A stretch of DNA of 64,000 bases, taken from contig NZ_BANT01000019.1 in assembly GCF_000333015.1 (NCBI RefSeq), positions 1 through 64,000 on the forward strand, written 5' to 3'. Both the position numbers and the translations under genes were made by a program. Below the pieces are notes generated by a model. The model did not search any database, was not told the DNA's origin, and was given only the letters and a program-made list of their open reading frames with translations. Positions 7,778 through 16,623 of this stretch are shown here, piece by piece. Source of the stretch: Gordonia hirsuta DSM 44140 = NBRC 16056 (GTDB taxonomy: Bacteria > Actinomycetota > Actinomycetes > Mycobacteriales > Mycobacteriaceae). Position 1 is the stretch's first letter. Each line of letters starts with the position of its first letter.

Positions 7778-8346
7778 TTCCCACCCTGATCGTCGGACTG
7801 GGCAATCCCGGTCCCGCTTACGAGAAGACCAGGCACAACATCGGCGCGATGGTCGCCGATGGCCTGGTCTTCTCGTACGGCGAGAAATACACCGTGCACC
7901 GCAAGTCCGGTGCCGAGGTCGCCACCGTCCGCATCGGAGACCAGCCGGTGCTGGTGGCCAAGGCCCGCACGTACATGAACACCACCGGCCGCCAGATCGG
8001 TCCGCTGGCCAAGTACTACGGCGTCACCCCCGACGAGGTGATCGTGCTGCACGACGAACTCGATATCGACTTCGGGCAGGTGCGGCTCAAACGGGGCGGC
8101 GGCGAAGGCGGCCACAACGGGCTCCGTTCCCTCTCGCAGGCCCTGGGTTCACGCGACTACGCCCGGGTGCGCCTGGGTATCGGCCGGCCACCCGGCCGCC
8201 AGGATCCGGCCGCCTACGTCCTCAAACCCTTCCCCTCGGCCGATCGCGCCGAAGTGGAACTGCTGATCGGCAACGGCGTCGACGCCGCCGAACTCCTGGT
8301 CCGCCAGGGCCTGGAGAGCGCACAGAACGTCGTTCACGCCTGGTGA
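7777..8346 (+). CDS. pth: Peptidyl-tRNA hydrolase, with a non-canonical start codon
   Basis: Pth recycles peptidyl-tRNAs released early from ribosomes. The N-terminus [18 protein letters not shown] holds the catalytic His and the Asn; [18 protein letters not shown] and GGHNGLRS complete the active-site cleft. In this frame there is no ATG, GTG or TTG between the in-frame stop TGA 7720-7722 and the catalytic region. The only start-like codons are ATT 7777, which shares its A with the rplY TAA, and CTG 7786. GGAG at 7771-7774 lies 11 bases before CTG; AGGAAG at 7761-7766 lies 10 before ATT. ATG 7849 would remove the active site. Length is 189 (ATT) or 186 (CTG) residues. Confidence 0.9.
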   Translation: MPTLIVGLGNPGPAYEKTRHNIGAMVADGLVFSYGEKYTVHRKSGAEVATVRIGDQPVLVAKARTYMNTTGRQIGPLAKYYGVTPDEVIVLHDELDIDFGQVRLKRGGGEGGHNGLRSLSQALGSRDYARVRLGIGRPPGRQDPAAYVLKPFPSADRAEVELLIGNGVDAAELLVRQGLESAQNVVHAW

Positions 8347-8372
8347 GCCCCACCGTGGCGGCCCCCGTTCCT

Positions 8373-8420
8373 CAGTGCGTCAACCCCGCAGTGCGTCAAC
8401 CCCGCGGTGCGTCAGCCTCG
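8373..8420. repeat. Three 16-bp tandem units at a gene end
   Basis: CAGTGCGTCAACCCCG is repeated exactly at 8373-8388 and 8389-8404. The third unit, CGGTGCGTCAGCCTCG at 8405-8420, contains the true stop (TCA 8412-8414) of the minus-strand hydrolase. Each unit carries a TGA on that strand. Confidence 0.9.
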
Positions 8421-9251
8421 CATGAAGGCGTCGGCGATGAGCTTGGCGGTGTACTGGCGACCGGCCAGCGTCGGGTGGACCGGAATCCCGTTCTCCCCGG
8501 GAAGAACACCGGTCAGGGCCACCCAGCGCTGACCGTCGGCCCCGCACATCGTGTGGCCGTCGGGCTGCTTCTCATTGAGCATGGTGAAGCCCACACGTGC
8601 GGCCGCCCGGGCGATCTGGCGGTTGAGCTGCTCCTGGATGCCGCGGGCAAAGACAGCGTTCTGCCGCCCCGCCGAGGCCTCCAGGAAGCAGCCCGCAGGG
8701 TTCCTCGGCGCGATCATCAGATAGCCGAGAACGACGACGTGCGCATTCGGCGCCGCCTTCCGCACGGCCGCATAGGCGTTGTCCAGCTTCGTGCCCAGGC
8801 GGTTCACCTTCGCCTGCGCCTGCGCACGCACCGCCGGGGTGCAGGTGATTCCGATCAGGCAGTTCCGCATCAGTTCCAGGAACAGGCTCTCGTCGTTCCC
8901 GCCGATCGAGATCGACACGAATCTGGTGTCCGGACCCAGCCCGCGCACCTGTGGCCCGCGGTCGGTGACGGTGGTCAGATCGGCCGTATCGGCGCCCCCG
9001 CAGGCCCAGTCACCGAAACCGACGCCGGGTATGCGGGCGGCCACCAGCCGACCGACGTTGTCGGGGGCTTGGCTGCATGCCCGGGCGGTCGCCGTGCTCA
9101 GCGAACCGACCGCCACGAACGAGTCACCGAGCGAGACGTATTCGGCGCCACGCGGCGCCGGATCGGGCATCGCCGCCGCCGGGGGACCGATGCTGACCAC
9201 CAGGAGTAGCGCCGATATCGCCGCCGAAAACGCCAACCCGACCCGACGCAT
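8412..9251 (-). CDS. Secreted SGNH/GDSL-family hydrolase
   Basis: The protein is 279 residues from ATG 9251, which has AGGAG nine bases upstream; a TTG (9260) and a GTG (9254) in frame are less well spaced. A signal peptide ends near AAA (about residue 27). The SGNH blocks are present: block I GDSFVAVG with nucleophile Ser, block III SIGGND, and the C-terminal HPT histidine in GIPVHPTLAG. Several cysteines are typical of extracellular Streptomyces/mycobacterial esterases of this type. It probably hydrolyses an acyl ester of a lipid or glycan outside the cell; the substrate is unknown. Confidence 0.88.
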   Translation of the reverse strand: MRRVGLAFSAAISALLLVVSIGPPAAAMPDPAPRGAEYVSLGDSFVAVGSLSTATARACSQAPDNVGRLVAARIPGVGFGDWACGGADTADLTTVTDRGPQVRGLGPDTRFVSISIGGNDESLFLELMRNCLIGITCTPAVRAQAQAKVNRLGTKLDNAYAAVRKAAPNAHVVVLGYLMIAPRNPAGCFLEASAGRQNAVFARGIQEQLNRQIARAAARVGFTMLNEKQPDGHTMCGADGQRWVALTGVLPGENGIPVHPTLAGRQYTAKLIADAFMRG

Positions 9252-9328
9252 CACAGTCAACTCCTCGCAGTGTCCCGAATCACTATTCGAATCCTCCGGA
9301 GCCTATCGAATCGGCTACCGTGACGCCG

Positions 9329-9562
9329 TGACCCACCCCACCGTGACCCTGCCGTTGGAGCACCTGCGGCAGTTGCGTTTGCCGCCGCCACCGCCGCCTT
9401 CCAGATCGAGGGAGCCCGCGCCGAGGGCGGCCGCGGCCCCGTGCTGACCTGGCGGGCCCGCGAATCGGCTCCGGTACAGGACACCGCGATCGCACCGGGA
9501 CCGAGGCCTCCCACGCTTCGATCCACGCGTTGATTACTATTCCGTAACAAGGACGACGTGAA
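9329..9562 (+). pseudogene. N-terminal relic of a glycoside hydrolase family 1 beta-glucosidase
   Basis: The frame from about 9357 reads AFAAATAAFQIEGARAEGG and then GRGPVLTW, matching the GH1 N-terminal signature (GAATAAYQIEGA...DGRGPS.WD). About 100 bases on, two other frames supply VDYYS (ending near 9543) and RNKDDVN (from 9542), which together resemble GH1 DYYxRYxDDV. No single frame is open across these pieces, there is no start linked to them, and the rest of the enzyme is absent. It therefore looks like a decayed 5' fragment whose end overlaps the ribosome-binding region of the following FabH-like gene. Confidence 0.55.
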
Positions 9563-10721
9563 CGGTGCGCCGGTCCACCCGACAAAGACAGGACTGTCCG
9601 TGGCAAAGCTGGTCACTACCCAAGGCCATCCGAATGTGTCGATGCTCGGCATCGGCGCCTACCGGCCGGCACGGCTGGTCACCAACGACGAGCTGTGCAA
9701 GGTGATGGACTCTTCCGATGAGTGGATCTACGAGCGCAGCGGTATCCGCGCGCGCCGCTGGATCTCCGGCGACGAGGACATGCGACTGATCGCCACCAAG
9801 GCCGCCGAGCGGGCCGTCGTCAACTCCGGTGTGGACCTGGAGAAGATCGACCTGCTGGTGTTCGCCACCAGCAGCTGGCCGTCGAACACCCCGCACGGCG
9901 CCCCGATCATCGCCTCGGACATCGGCCTCAACGGCATCGCCGCCTTCGACGTCTCGGCCGGCTGCGGCGGCTTCGGCTACGGCCTAGGAGTGGCCGTCGA
10001 CGCCATCCGCGCCGGCAGCGCCACCTACGCGCTGGTGATCGGCGCCGAGACCATGTCGGTGGGCATGGACCCGACCGACCGCAGCACCGGCTTCATCTTC
10101 GGCGACGGGGCCGGCGCCGTGGTGGTCGGACCCAGCGAGGAGAACGGCATCTCCCCCGTCGTCTCCGGCAGCGACGGCGAGAACGCCAGCGCGATCGCCC
10201 AGAACATCGACACCGTCGCCTACATGGCCCGCGCAGTGGAGTACCAGGACAAGGATCCGCAGACCGATCCGGTCGGCCGCATGGTGATCTACATGGAAGG
10301 CCCGCGGGTCTTCCGGTGGGCCGCGGTGACCCTGCCCAAGGCCCTGACCGCGCTGCTCACCGAATCCGGTGCCGGGGTCGACGACATCGATGTGTTCATT
10401 CCGCATCAGGCCAACGCCCGCATCAACGATCTGATGAAGAAGAACCTCGGATTCCCCGAGGATCTGCCGATGGCCAACGACATCGAGAACACCGGCAACA
10501 CCTCGGCCGGGTCCATCCCGCTGGCGATCGAGGAGATGCTGGCCACCGGTAAGGCCAAGGGCGGCGACACCGCTCTGCTGCTGGGCTTCGGTGCGGGCCT
10601 GAGCTACGCCGGCGCCGTGGTGACCCTGCCGCCGGCTCCGAAGATCTCCAGCTTCGACACCCTCGACGAGCAGCCGGTGGGCAGACTGGCCACTCATCTG
10701 GCCGCCATCGACGAGGCCTGA
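9558..10721 (+). CDS. 3-oxoacyl-ACP synthase III family protein (first of two)
   Basis: FabH-type ketoacyl synthases condense an acyl-CoA primer with malonyl-ACP. The thiolase-fold triad is intact: Cys in SAGCGGFGYG, His in PHQAN and Asn in NTGNTS. ISGDEDMRLIATKAAERA and FGDGAGAVV are also typical. The start may be GTG 9558 (AAGGA six bases upstream) or GTG 9600 (AGGA upstream); the latter gives VAKLVTTQG. Relative to its neighbour at 11141 it has a longer insert near residues 215-240 and a C-terminal extension of about 25 residues. It may be a FabH or a related enzyme such as a beta-ketoacyl starter synthase. Confidence 0.88.
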   Translation: MNGAPVHPTKTGLSVAKLVTTQGHPNVSMLGIGAYRPARLVTNDELCKVMDSSDEWIYERSGIRARRWISGDEDMRLIATKAAERAVVNSGVDLEKIDLLVFATSSWPSNTPHGAPIIASDIGLNGIAAFDVSAGCGGFGYGLGVAVDAIRAGSATYALVIGAETMSVGMDPTDRSTGFIFGDGAGAVVVGPSEENGISPVVSGSDGENASAIAQNIDTVAYMARAVEYQDKDPQTDPVGRMVIYMEGPRVFRWAAVTLPKALTALLTESGAGVDDIDVFIPHQANARINDLMKKNLGFPEDLPMANDIENTGNTSAGSIPLAIEEMLATGKAKGGDTALLLGFGAGLSYAGAVVTLPPAPKISSFDTLDEQPVGRLATHLAAIDEA

Positions 10722-10738
10722 GCCGACCGGTACCGAGG

Positions 10739-10768
10739 CTACAGATATCCGGTCTACAGGTATGGGGC
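10739..10768. repeat. 15-bp near-duplication containing the thioredoxin stop codon
   Basis: CTACAGATAT at 10739 and CTACAGGTAT at 10754 lie one 15-base period apart. CTA at 10754-10756 is the TAG stop of the minus-strand thioredoxin; the downstream copy supplies a second in-frame TAG after the Tyr-Leu codons. Confidence 0.65.
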
Positions 10769-11080
10769 CAGGCGGTCTTCCAGATCCTCCTTCGACGACG
10801 GATCGGTGATGGTCTGGACCACCGTGCCGCCGTCGAACAGCAGCAGCGTCGGCAGCCCGGTGACCCGGTAGCTGCTCACCAGCGCATCCTCATCGGAGGC
10901 GTTGACCCGACGCAGCTGGACCTTGTCCCCGTGGTCGTCGGCGAACTGCTCGAACTGCGGGGTGAACGCCCGGCAGCGGGTGCACCACGGTGCCCAGAAA
11001 TACACCAGCGACGGGCGCTCACTGCGCAGCACCTCGCCGATCGAATGGTTCCCGAGATCCGCCACGGCCGAGCTGCTCAT
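10754..11080 (-). CDS. Thioredoxin-like protein with WCTRC active site
   Basis: The 108-residue cytosolic thioredoxin fold has the redox motif FWAPWCTRCRAF (Cys pair WCTRC instead of the classical WCGPC) and the cis-proline segment VTGLPTLLLF. No signal peptide is present. The Thr-Arg pair between the cysteines should shift the redox potential or partner choice. It sits between the two FabH-like genes and is transcribed divergently from the second one with 60 bases between starts. General disulfide reduction is the safest role. Confidence 0.9.
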   Translation of the reverse strand: MSSSAVADLGNHSIGEVLRSERPSLVYFWAPWCTRCRAFTPQFEQFADDHGDKVQLRRVNASDEDALVSSYRVTGLPTLLLFDGGTVVQTITDPSSKEDLEDRLAPYL

Positions 11081-11140
11081 TCAGCCCCCCGATGCGTAGA
11101 CACACTGCGCGATCCGGTCGGCGCGTGAGACATTGAAGAC

Positions 11141-12160
11141 ATGGTTGAATTCTCCCAGACCCCCGGCATCGACGCCTTCGGTATCCGCGGAATCGGCGCC
11201 TACCGGCCCGAGCGTGTAGTCACCAACGACGAGATCTGCGAACTGATCGACTCCTCCGACGAGTGGATCTACACCCGCACCGGGATCAAGACCCGCCGCT
11301 TCGCCCGCCGGGACGAAGACGTGGTGGAGATGGGGATCGCCGCAGGCCGCAAGGCCATCGCCAACGCCCTGCTCTCGGGCAGCGACATCGACGCGGTGAT
11401 CCTGGCGACCAACACCCATCTGCTGCTGACCCCGGCCGGGGCCACCAAGATCGCCACCGAACTGGGCGCGGGCGGCGTACCGGCCTTCGATGTGACCGTC
11501 GGCTGCGCCGGCTTCGGCTACGGGATGGCGCTGGCCGCCGATATGCTGCGCGGCGGCAGCGCCACCAATGTGCTGGTGATCGGCGCCGAGCAGCTCTCGG
11601 TGGCCCTGGACATGACCGACCGCACCAACTGCTTCATCTTCGGCGACGGCGCGGGTGCGGTGGTGCTGGGGCCCACCCCGGAGCTGGAGGTCGGGCCGGT
11701 GGTGTGGGGCAGCGACGGCAGCCAGTACGACGCCATCCGCCAGGACATCGACTGGATCACCTTCCTCGACGGCGACGACCACGCCGCACGCCCGTACCTG
11801 CGGTTGGAGGGCACCGCGGTGTTCCGGTGGGCCGCCTTCGAGATGGGCAAGGCCGCCCAGCGCGCCCTGGACGTGGCCAAGGTCGACGCCGCCGACGTCG
11901 ACGTCTTTGTCCCGCACCAGGCCAACAGCCGCATCAACGAGTTGCTCGCCCGGTCCCTGCACTTCCCCGAAACCACCCGCATCGCCAACGACATCGAGAA
12001 CACCGGCAACACCTCGGCAGCGTCGATCCCGCTGGCGATGGAGCAGATGCTCTCCACCGGCGAAGCCAAACCCGGCGACACCGCGCTGCTCCTCGGATAC
12101 GGCGCGGGCCTGAGCTACGCCGCCCAGGTGGTCAAGATGCCGCCGATCCCCTTCGAGTGA
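11141..12160 (+). CDS. 3-oxoacyl-ACP synthase III family protein (second of two)
   Basis: The 339-residue FabH-like enzyme has its catalytic Cys in VGCAGFGYG, His in PHQAN and Asn in NTGNTS. It shares long stretches with the upstream copy (GIGAYRPxRxVTNDE, SSDEWIY, TGNTSAxSIPLA), so the two are paralogues. It is shorter and lacks the C-terminal extension. In Mycobacteriales a FabH links type I fatty acid synthase products to FAS-II elongation for mycolates. Which of the two copies does this is not visible from sequence. Confidence 0.9.
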   Translation: MVEFSQTPGIDAFGIRGIGAYRPERVVTNDEICELIDSSDEWIYTRTGIKTRRFARRDEDVVEMGIAAGRKAIANALLSGSDIDAVILATNTHLLLTPAGATKIATELGAGGVPAFDVTVGCAGFGYGMALAADMLRGGSATNVLVIGAEQLSVALDMTDRTNCFIFGDGAGAVVLGPTPELEVGPVVWGSDGSQYDAIRQDIDWITFLDGDDHAARPYLRLEGTAVFRWAAFEMGKAAQRALDVAKVDAADVDVFVPHQANSRINELLARSLHFPETTRIANDIENTGNTSAASIPLAMEQMLSTGEAKPGDTALLLGYGAGLSYAAQVVKMPPIPFE

Positions 12161-12221
12161 CCACCGGCCGGCGCCGGTACGGAATTCGCGGGTTCTCGAG
12201 GGCACCGGATACCGTGGACAG

Positions 12222-13841
12222 GTGAGTTCAGAGGGTTTCGGATCAGGCGCCGTCGCGCGCGAATGCAGGCGCCGTCGTACCTTCGCGATCATCTCCCATC
12301 CGGACGCCGGTAAGTCGACGATGACCGAGGCGCTGGCCCTGCATGCGCGGATGATCAGCGAGGCCGGTGCGGTGCACGGCAAGGGCGGACGACGCTCCAC
12401 CGTCTCGGACTGGATGGAGATGGAGAAGGCGCGCGGCATCTCGGTGAGTTCGACCGCCCTGCAGTTCGCCTACGACGGCGAGCATTCCGGTGACGAGCCC
12501 AATGTGATCAACCTGGTCGACACCCCTGGCCACGCGGATTTCTCCGAGGACACCTACCGGGTGCTCACCGCCGTGGACGCCGCGGTGATGCTGATCGACG
12601 CCGCCAAGGGGCTCGAACCGCAGACGCTCAAACTGTTCCAGGTGTGCCGCCACCGCGGCATCCCCGTGATCACCGTGATCAACAAATGGGACCGCCCCGG
12701 CCAGACTCCGCTGGAACTGATCGACGAGATCACCGAACGCATCGGCCTGATCCCCACCCCGCTGTTCGTCCCGGTGGGTATCGCCGGCGACTTCCGCGGC
12801 CTGCTGGATCGTCGTACCGGGAAGTTCATCAAGTTCAGCCGCACCGCCGGCGGTGCCAAGGTGGCACCCGAGGAGATCGTCGACGCCGCCACCGCCGCGG
12901 AGACGCAGGGCGATGCGTGGATCGCCGCGGTCGAGGAGAGTGAGCTACTGGGCGAACTGGGCCAGGACCACGATCAGGAGATGTTCCTGGCCGGACAGAC
13001 CTCACCGATGATCTTCACCTCGGCGATGCTCAACTTCGGGGTGCGCCAGCTACTCGAGGCGCTGGTCGAGTTCGCTCCCGCCCCGGCCGGGCGCACCGGC
13101 ATCGACGGCGCGGAGCGCACGGTCACCGACCCGTTCAGCGCCGTCGTGTTCAAGGTGCAGGCCGGGATGGACACCAGCCACCGCGACCGGCTGGCGTTCA
13201 TGCGGATCGTCTCCGGCCAGTTCGAGCGCGGCATGGTGGTCACGCACGCACAGACCGGTAAACCGTTCGCCACCAAGTACGCCCAGGCCGTCTTCGGGCG
13301 CGACCGTTCCACCGTCGACACCGCCTACCCCGGAGATGTGGTGGGTCTGGTCAACGCGATGGCGCTGGCGCCCGGCGACACCCTGTACATCGATCCGAAG
13401 GTGCAGTACCCGCCGATTCCGTCGTTCGCACCCGAACACTTCTCGGCGCTGCGGGTGACCACCGCCGACAAATACAAGCAGTTCCGCAGGGCCATCGATC
13501 AGCTCGACGCCGAGGGCGTGGTGCAGGTGCTGCGCAACGATCTGCGCGGCGATGCCTCCCCCGTCCTGGCGGCCGTGGGGCCCATGCAGTTCGAAGTGGT
13601 GACCGCCCGGATGAAGGCCGAGTTCAACGTCGACACCATTCTGGAGCCGCTGGGCTATGCGCTGGCCCGCCGCACCGACGAGGACAGCGCCGCTGATCTG
13701 TCGCGCCAGCGCGGTGTGGAAGTGTTCACCCGCAGCGACGGGGTGCTGCTGGCCCTGTTCAGCGACAAGTGGCGGCTGCAGTTCATCGAGAAGGAGTTCC
13801 CGGATCTGACCCTCGCGGCTCTCGTCGCCGCCACGGACTGA
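12222..13841 (+). CDS. prfC: Peptide chain release factor 3
   Basis: RF3 is a GTPase that ejects RF1/RF2 from terminated ribosomes. The 539-residue protein has G1 (SHPDAGKST), the switch region (GRRSTVSDWMEMEKARGISV), G3 (DTPGHADFSED) and G4 (NKWD), then the beta-barrel and the RF3 C-terminal domain. The start is GTG 12222, after a weak GGACAG. Its TGA shares one base with the ATG of the following lipoprotein gene. Confidence 0.96.
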   Translation: MSSEGFGSGAVARECRRRRTFAIISHPDAGKSTMTEALALHARMISEAGAVHGKGGRRSTVSDWMEMEKARGISVSSTALQFAYDGEHSGDEPNVINLVDTPGHADFSEDTYRVLTAVDAAVMLIDAAKGLEPQTLKLFQVCRHRGIPVITVINKWDRPGQTPLELIDEITERIGLIPTPLFVPVGIAGDFRGLLDRRTGKFIKFSRTAGGAKVAPEEIVDAATAAETQGDAWIAAVEESELLGELGQDHDQEMFLAGQTSPMIFTSAMLNFGVRQLLEALVEFAPAPAGRTGIDGAERTVTDPFSAVVFKVQAGMDTSHRDRLAFMRIVSGQFERGMVVTHAQTGKPFATKYAQAVFGRDRSTVDTAYPGDVVGLVNAMALAPGDTLYIDPKVQYPPIPSFAPEHFSALRVTTADKYKQFRRAIDQLDAEGVVQVLRNDLRGDASPVLAAVGPMQFEVVTARMKAEFNVDTILEPLGYALARRTDEDSAADLSRQRGVEVFTRSDGVLLALFSDKWRLQFIEKEFPDLTLAALVAATD

Positions 13842-14536
13842 TGCGGCGCCGGCACCTTGCCACAGCGGCGACGGCCGCGGCCGCCCTCCTGCTGACCGGC
13901 TGCGGAGAGTCGGCCGATACGCCGCCGCATGCGGCCGACCGGCCGGCCACCAGTGCACCCATCCCGGTCCCGCCCGCACCGGCCGTCCCGCACGACCTGG
14001 CGGCCTGTGCGGCGACGCCCCCGACCGGACCGATAGTGCGCACCGGGTACGGGCTGGACTATCCGAAGGGGTCGATCCATATCGCGGTGACACCGTTCGA
14101 CGGCACGCCGCCACTGTGCGTGGAGTTCACCAAATCCGGCCCCGCCGACCCGCAGGTCCCTCCGGACACCCTGCTGTTCACTTTCGCCGGCCCGCACGGG
14201 GAGGGGGCGCAGATCGAGTTCGACTCGGTGGCGCTGACCGGCGGCCTGCTGCCGGCCCTGGGCAACGGCTTCATTCCGCGGGTCGGTCCGCTGGATCATC
14301 CGCTCGACGCCCGCGTCGGCGCCGCGATCGGCGGCACCTATTATGCCGCCGCCGGCTGTTCGCTGCTGCTGACGCAGGTCACCGCGACCGGTGCCGGCGG
14401 GCGTTTCGAGTGCCCGGCGGCCGCTCCGGCGCCCAACCAGTTCGCCCCCAGCGACGACGTCGATTACGAGCTCGACGATACGGTGCCCCGGCCGGCCGGC
14501 GCTGCGCTCAGCGGATGGTTCGAGCTGCGCCGCTGA
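13841..14536 (+). CDS. Secreted lipoprotein of unknown function
   Basis: ATG 13841 overlaps the last base of the prfC stop (TGATG). The 231-residue product has a twin-basic start MRRRH, a hydrophobic stretch and the lipobox LLLTGC with Cys21, so it should be lipid-anchored outside the membrane. A Pro/Ala-rich linker (residues 25-50) precedes a folded, mostly beta domain with further cysteines. No enzymatic family is recognised. The overlap suggests co-expression with RF3, although no functional link is obvious. Confidence 0.8.
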   Translation: MRRRHLATAATAAAALLLTGCGESADTPPHAADRPATSAPIPVPPAPAVPHDLAACAATPPTGPIVRTGYGLDYPKGSIHIAVTPFDGTPPLCVEFTKSGPADPQVPPDTLLFTFAGPHGEGAQIEFDSVALTGGLLPALGNGFIPRVGPLDHPLDARVGAAIGGTYYAAAGCSLLLTQVTATGAGGRFECPAAAPAPNQFAPSDDVDYELDDTVPRPAGAALSGWFELRR

Positions 14537-14553
14537 AACCTCGTGCGGACCGT

Positions 14554-15558
14554 TCAGGCTCCGACGATGCGGGCCACGGCCGCCGGGTCCACCCCGTCGA
14601 GGGTGGCCGGGGAGAACGCGGGATCGCGGTCCTTGTCCACCAGCACCGCGCGCACGCCTTCGGCGAAGTCGTGATCGCCGGTGATCTGCTCGGCGGCGTG
14701 CAGTTCGCGGTCCAGACACTGCCCCAACGACGACTCCGCCCCGGCGGCCAGCAGTGCCGCGGTCACGTCCAGGCTGGTCGGTGAGGCCGCCTCGAGCAGA
14801 TCGGCCATCTGCGCGGCCCAGTCGTCGCCGACGGCTCCGCGCAGGCCGCCGAGGATGCTGACCGGTTCGGCGTCGGCGGGGAAATAGCCGGCGATCTTGG
14901 TCAGCGGCAGCTCCGTGGTCACCGGATCGCGGTGGTCGGCCAGCACCTCCCCCAACGGGACGCCGGCGCGGATGCGGTCGGCCAGCGCGGGCAGCTCCGC
15001 GGCCGGGACGAAGTGCGTGGCCAATCCCACCGCGACGGCGTCCGCGCCGCGCAGCCGGGCACCGGTCAGCCCCAGCCACAGACCGACGCCTTCGGGCAGC
15101 CGCGGCAGGAAGTAGGTGGCGCCCACATCGGGGAAGAAGCCGATCGCCGTCTCCGGCATGGCGATCAGAGCGTTCTCGGTGACCACGCGCAGTTCACCGT
15201 GCACGGAGATGCCCAAACCCCCGCCCATCGCGGCACCGTCGATCAGCGCGATGTAGGGCTTGGGGTATTCGGCGATGAGCTGGTTGAGCCGGTACTCGCT
15301 GGAGAAGTAGCCGGTGATCGCCGCGGTATCGCCGGCCAGCGCGTGCTCACGGATCGCGCGGATATCCCCGCCGGCGCAGAACGCCCGATCGCTGGCGCTG
15401 GTGACGAGCACCGTTTCGATCTCGTCGTCGTCACCCCACTGCATCAGGGTGGTGTACATATCGTCGATCATCGATTGATCGAGCGCGTTGAGGGCCTTGG
15501 GCCGGTCGAGGATGATCTCGCCGACACCGTTGTTCACCTGGGTGCGAATAAAGGACAT
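14554..15558 (-). CDS. Enoyl-CoA hydratase/isomerase family protein, likely 3-hydroxyisobutyryl-CoA hydrolase
   Basis: The crotonase-fold protein is 334 residues from ATG 15558, with TGAGG just upstream. CAGGDIRAI and the oxyanion-hole glycines GAAMGGGLG are present, and ETAIGFFPDVGATYFLPRLP is the signature that separates HIBYL-CoA hydrolases from plain hydratases, together with the longer C-terminal half. The family removes CoA from 3-hydroxyisobutyryl-CoA in valine breakdown. No valine-pathway genes are adjacent. It converges on the lipoprotein gene. Confidence 0.82.
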   Translation of the reverse strand: MSFIRTQVNNGVGEIILDRPKALNALDQSMIDDMYTTLMQWGDDDEIETVLVTSASDRAFCAGGDIRAIREHALAGDTAAITGYFSSEYRLNQLIAEYPKPYIALIDGAAMGGGLGISVHGELRVVTENALIAMPETAIGFFPDVGATYFLPRLPEGVGLWLGLTGARLRGADAVAVGLATHFVPAAELPALADRIRAGVPLGEVLADHRDPVTTELPLTKIAGYFPADAEPVSILGGLRGAVGDDWAAQMADLLEAASPTSLDVTAALLAAGAESSLGQCLDRELHAAEQITGDHDFAEGVRAVLVDKDRDPAFSPATLDGVDPAAVARIVGA

Positions 15559-15735
15559 GCGCCTCACGCTAGCGCAGACACCCCGCGGACCGGGCAGCTG
15601 CTCGACTCCCGGCTCAGGTCACGGTTCGGTCGCCGTCCGATAACCTCACTAGCCACTTCTGTCACAGGCGGGCATACTTCTCATCTTGTGTGGACCGCGG
15701 GGAAGCGGCCCACCTGGACAAGAGTGCGAGAAGAG

Positions 15736-16623
15736 ATGCGACGACGTCTGTCCGCGGCCCTGGCCGTCACCCTGCTGGCCACCGCGACCCTGGTCGTCGG
15801 CCCCGCCGCCCCGGCCGCCTCGGCACCGGAGGGCCTCACCACGGTCCGCCCGTACACCGGCGGCGCCTACGTCGCGATGGGCGATTCGCGCGCCTCGGGC
15901 ACCCACCGCACCCCCACGCTCGGCTACTACCTGGGCTGCCTGCGGTCGGCCGACAGTTATCCGGAGATCCTGCGGGCCAGACTCGCACCGCGGATGTTCA
16001 CCGACACCTCCTGCGCCGGCGCCACCAGCGCCAACCTGTGGTCCACTCCGCAGCCCACCCGCGTCTACACCCGGCAGCCGCAGATCCAGCGGGTTCCGGC
16101 CGGGGCCCAGCTGCTCACCATCAGCATCGGCGGCAACGATATGCAGTGGGGTCCGATCCTGGCCAAGTGCCTGATCGACCGCGCCGGCCAGGACCGCCGG
16201 TGCCGGTCCGACGCCGCCCTCAACGCCCGGGTCACCTCCCGCATCGCGGTGATGGAGCGGGAGACCTCCGCCGCCCTGGCCGCCATCCGCGCCAGACAAC
16301 CGCAGGCCCAGATCGTCATGGTCGGGCTCGGCGGTTTCATCGGACAGCGCGGCTGCTATCCGACGGTGCCCCTGCCTGACGGCGATGCGGCCTGGATGCG
16401 CGGGGTCTTCGCACGCGCCAACACGGTGCTGCGCACCGTCGCCGAAAGCGTCGACGGCTCCTTCATCGATGTGCAGAACCTGTCCGAAGGCAAGGACGCG
16501 TGCAACCGTTCCGGGGCATGGTACGAGGGTGAGACCAATGAGAAGGGCACCCTGAAGTGGCACTTCAACCACAAGGGTTCGACCGAGATCGCGCGGCTGA
16601 TCGAACGCGTCATCATCCGCTGA
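15736..16623 (+). CDS. Secreted SGNH-family hydrolase (second in window)
   Basis: The 295-residue protein starts with a signal peptide (MRRRLSAAL ... ASA, cleavage near residue 30). Block I is GDSRASG with the putative nucleophile Ser, block III is SIGGNDMQW, and a histidine near the C-terminus (KWHFNHKG) probably completes the triad. Many cysteines suggest an extracellular disulfide-bonded fold. GTG 15724 is an alternative start. The family resembles the hydrolase at 8412, but similarity outside the blocks is low. Probably an extracellular lipase/esterase. Confidence 0.82.
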   Translation: MRRRLSAALAVTLLATATLVVGPAAPAASAPEGLTTVRPYTGGAYVAMGDSRASGTHRTPTLGYYLGCLRSADSYPEILRARLAPRMFTDTSCAGATSANLWSTPQPTRVYTRQPQIQRVPAGAQLLTISIGGNDMQWGPILAKCLIDRAGQDRRCRSDAALNARVTSRIAVMERETSAALAAIRARQPQAQIVMVGLGGFIGQRGCYPTVPLPDGDAAWMRGVFARANTVLRTVAESVDGSFIDVQNLSEGKDACNRSGAWYEGETNEKGTLKWHFNHKGSTEIARLIERVIIR

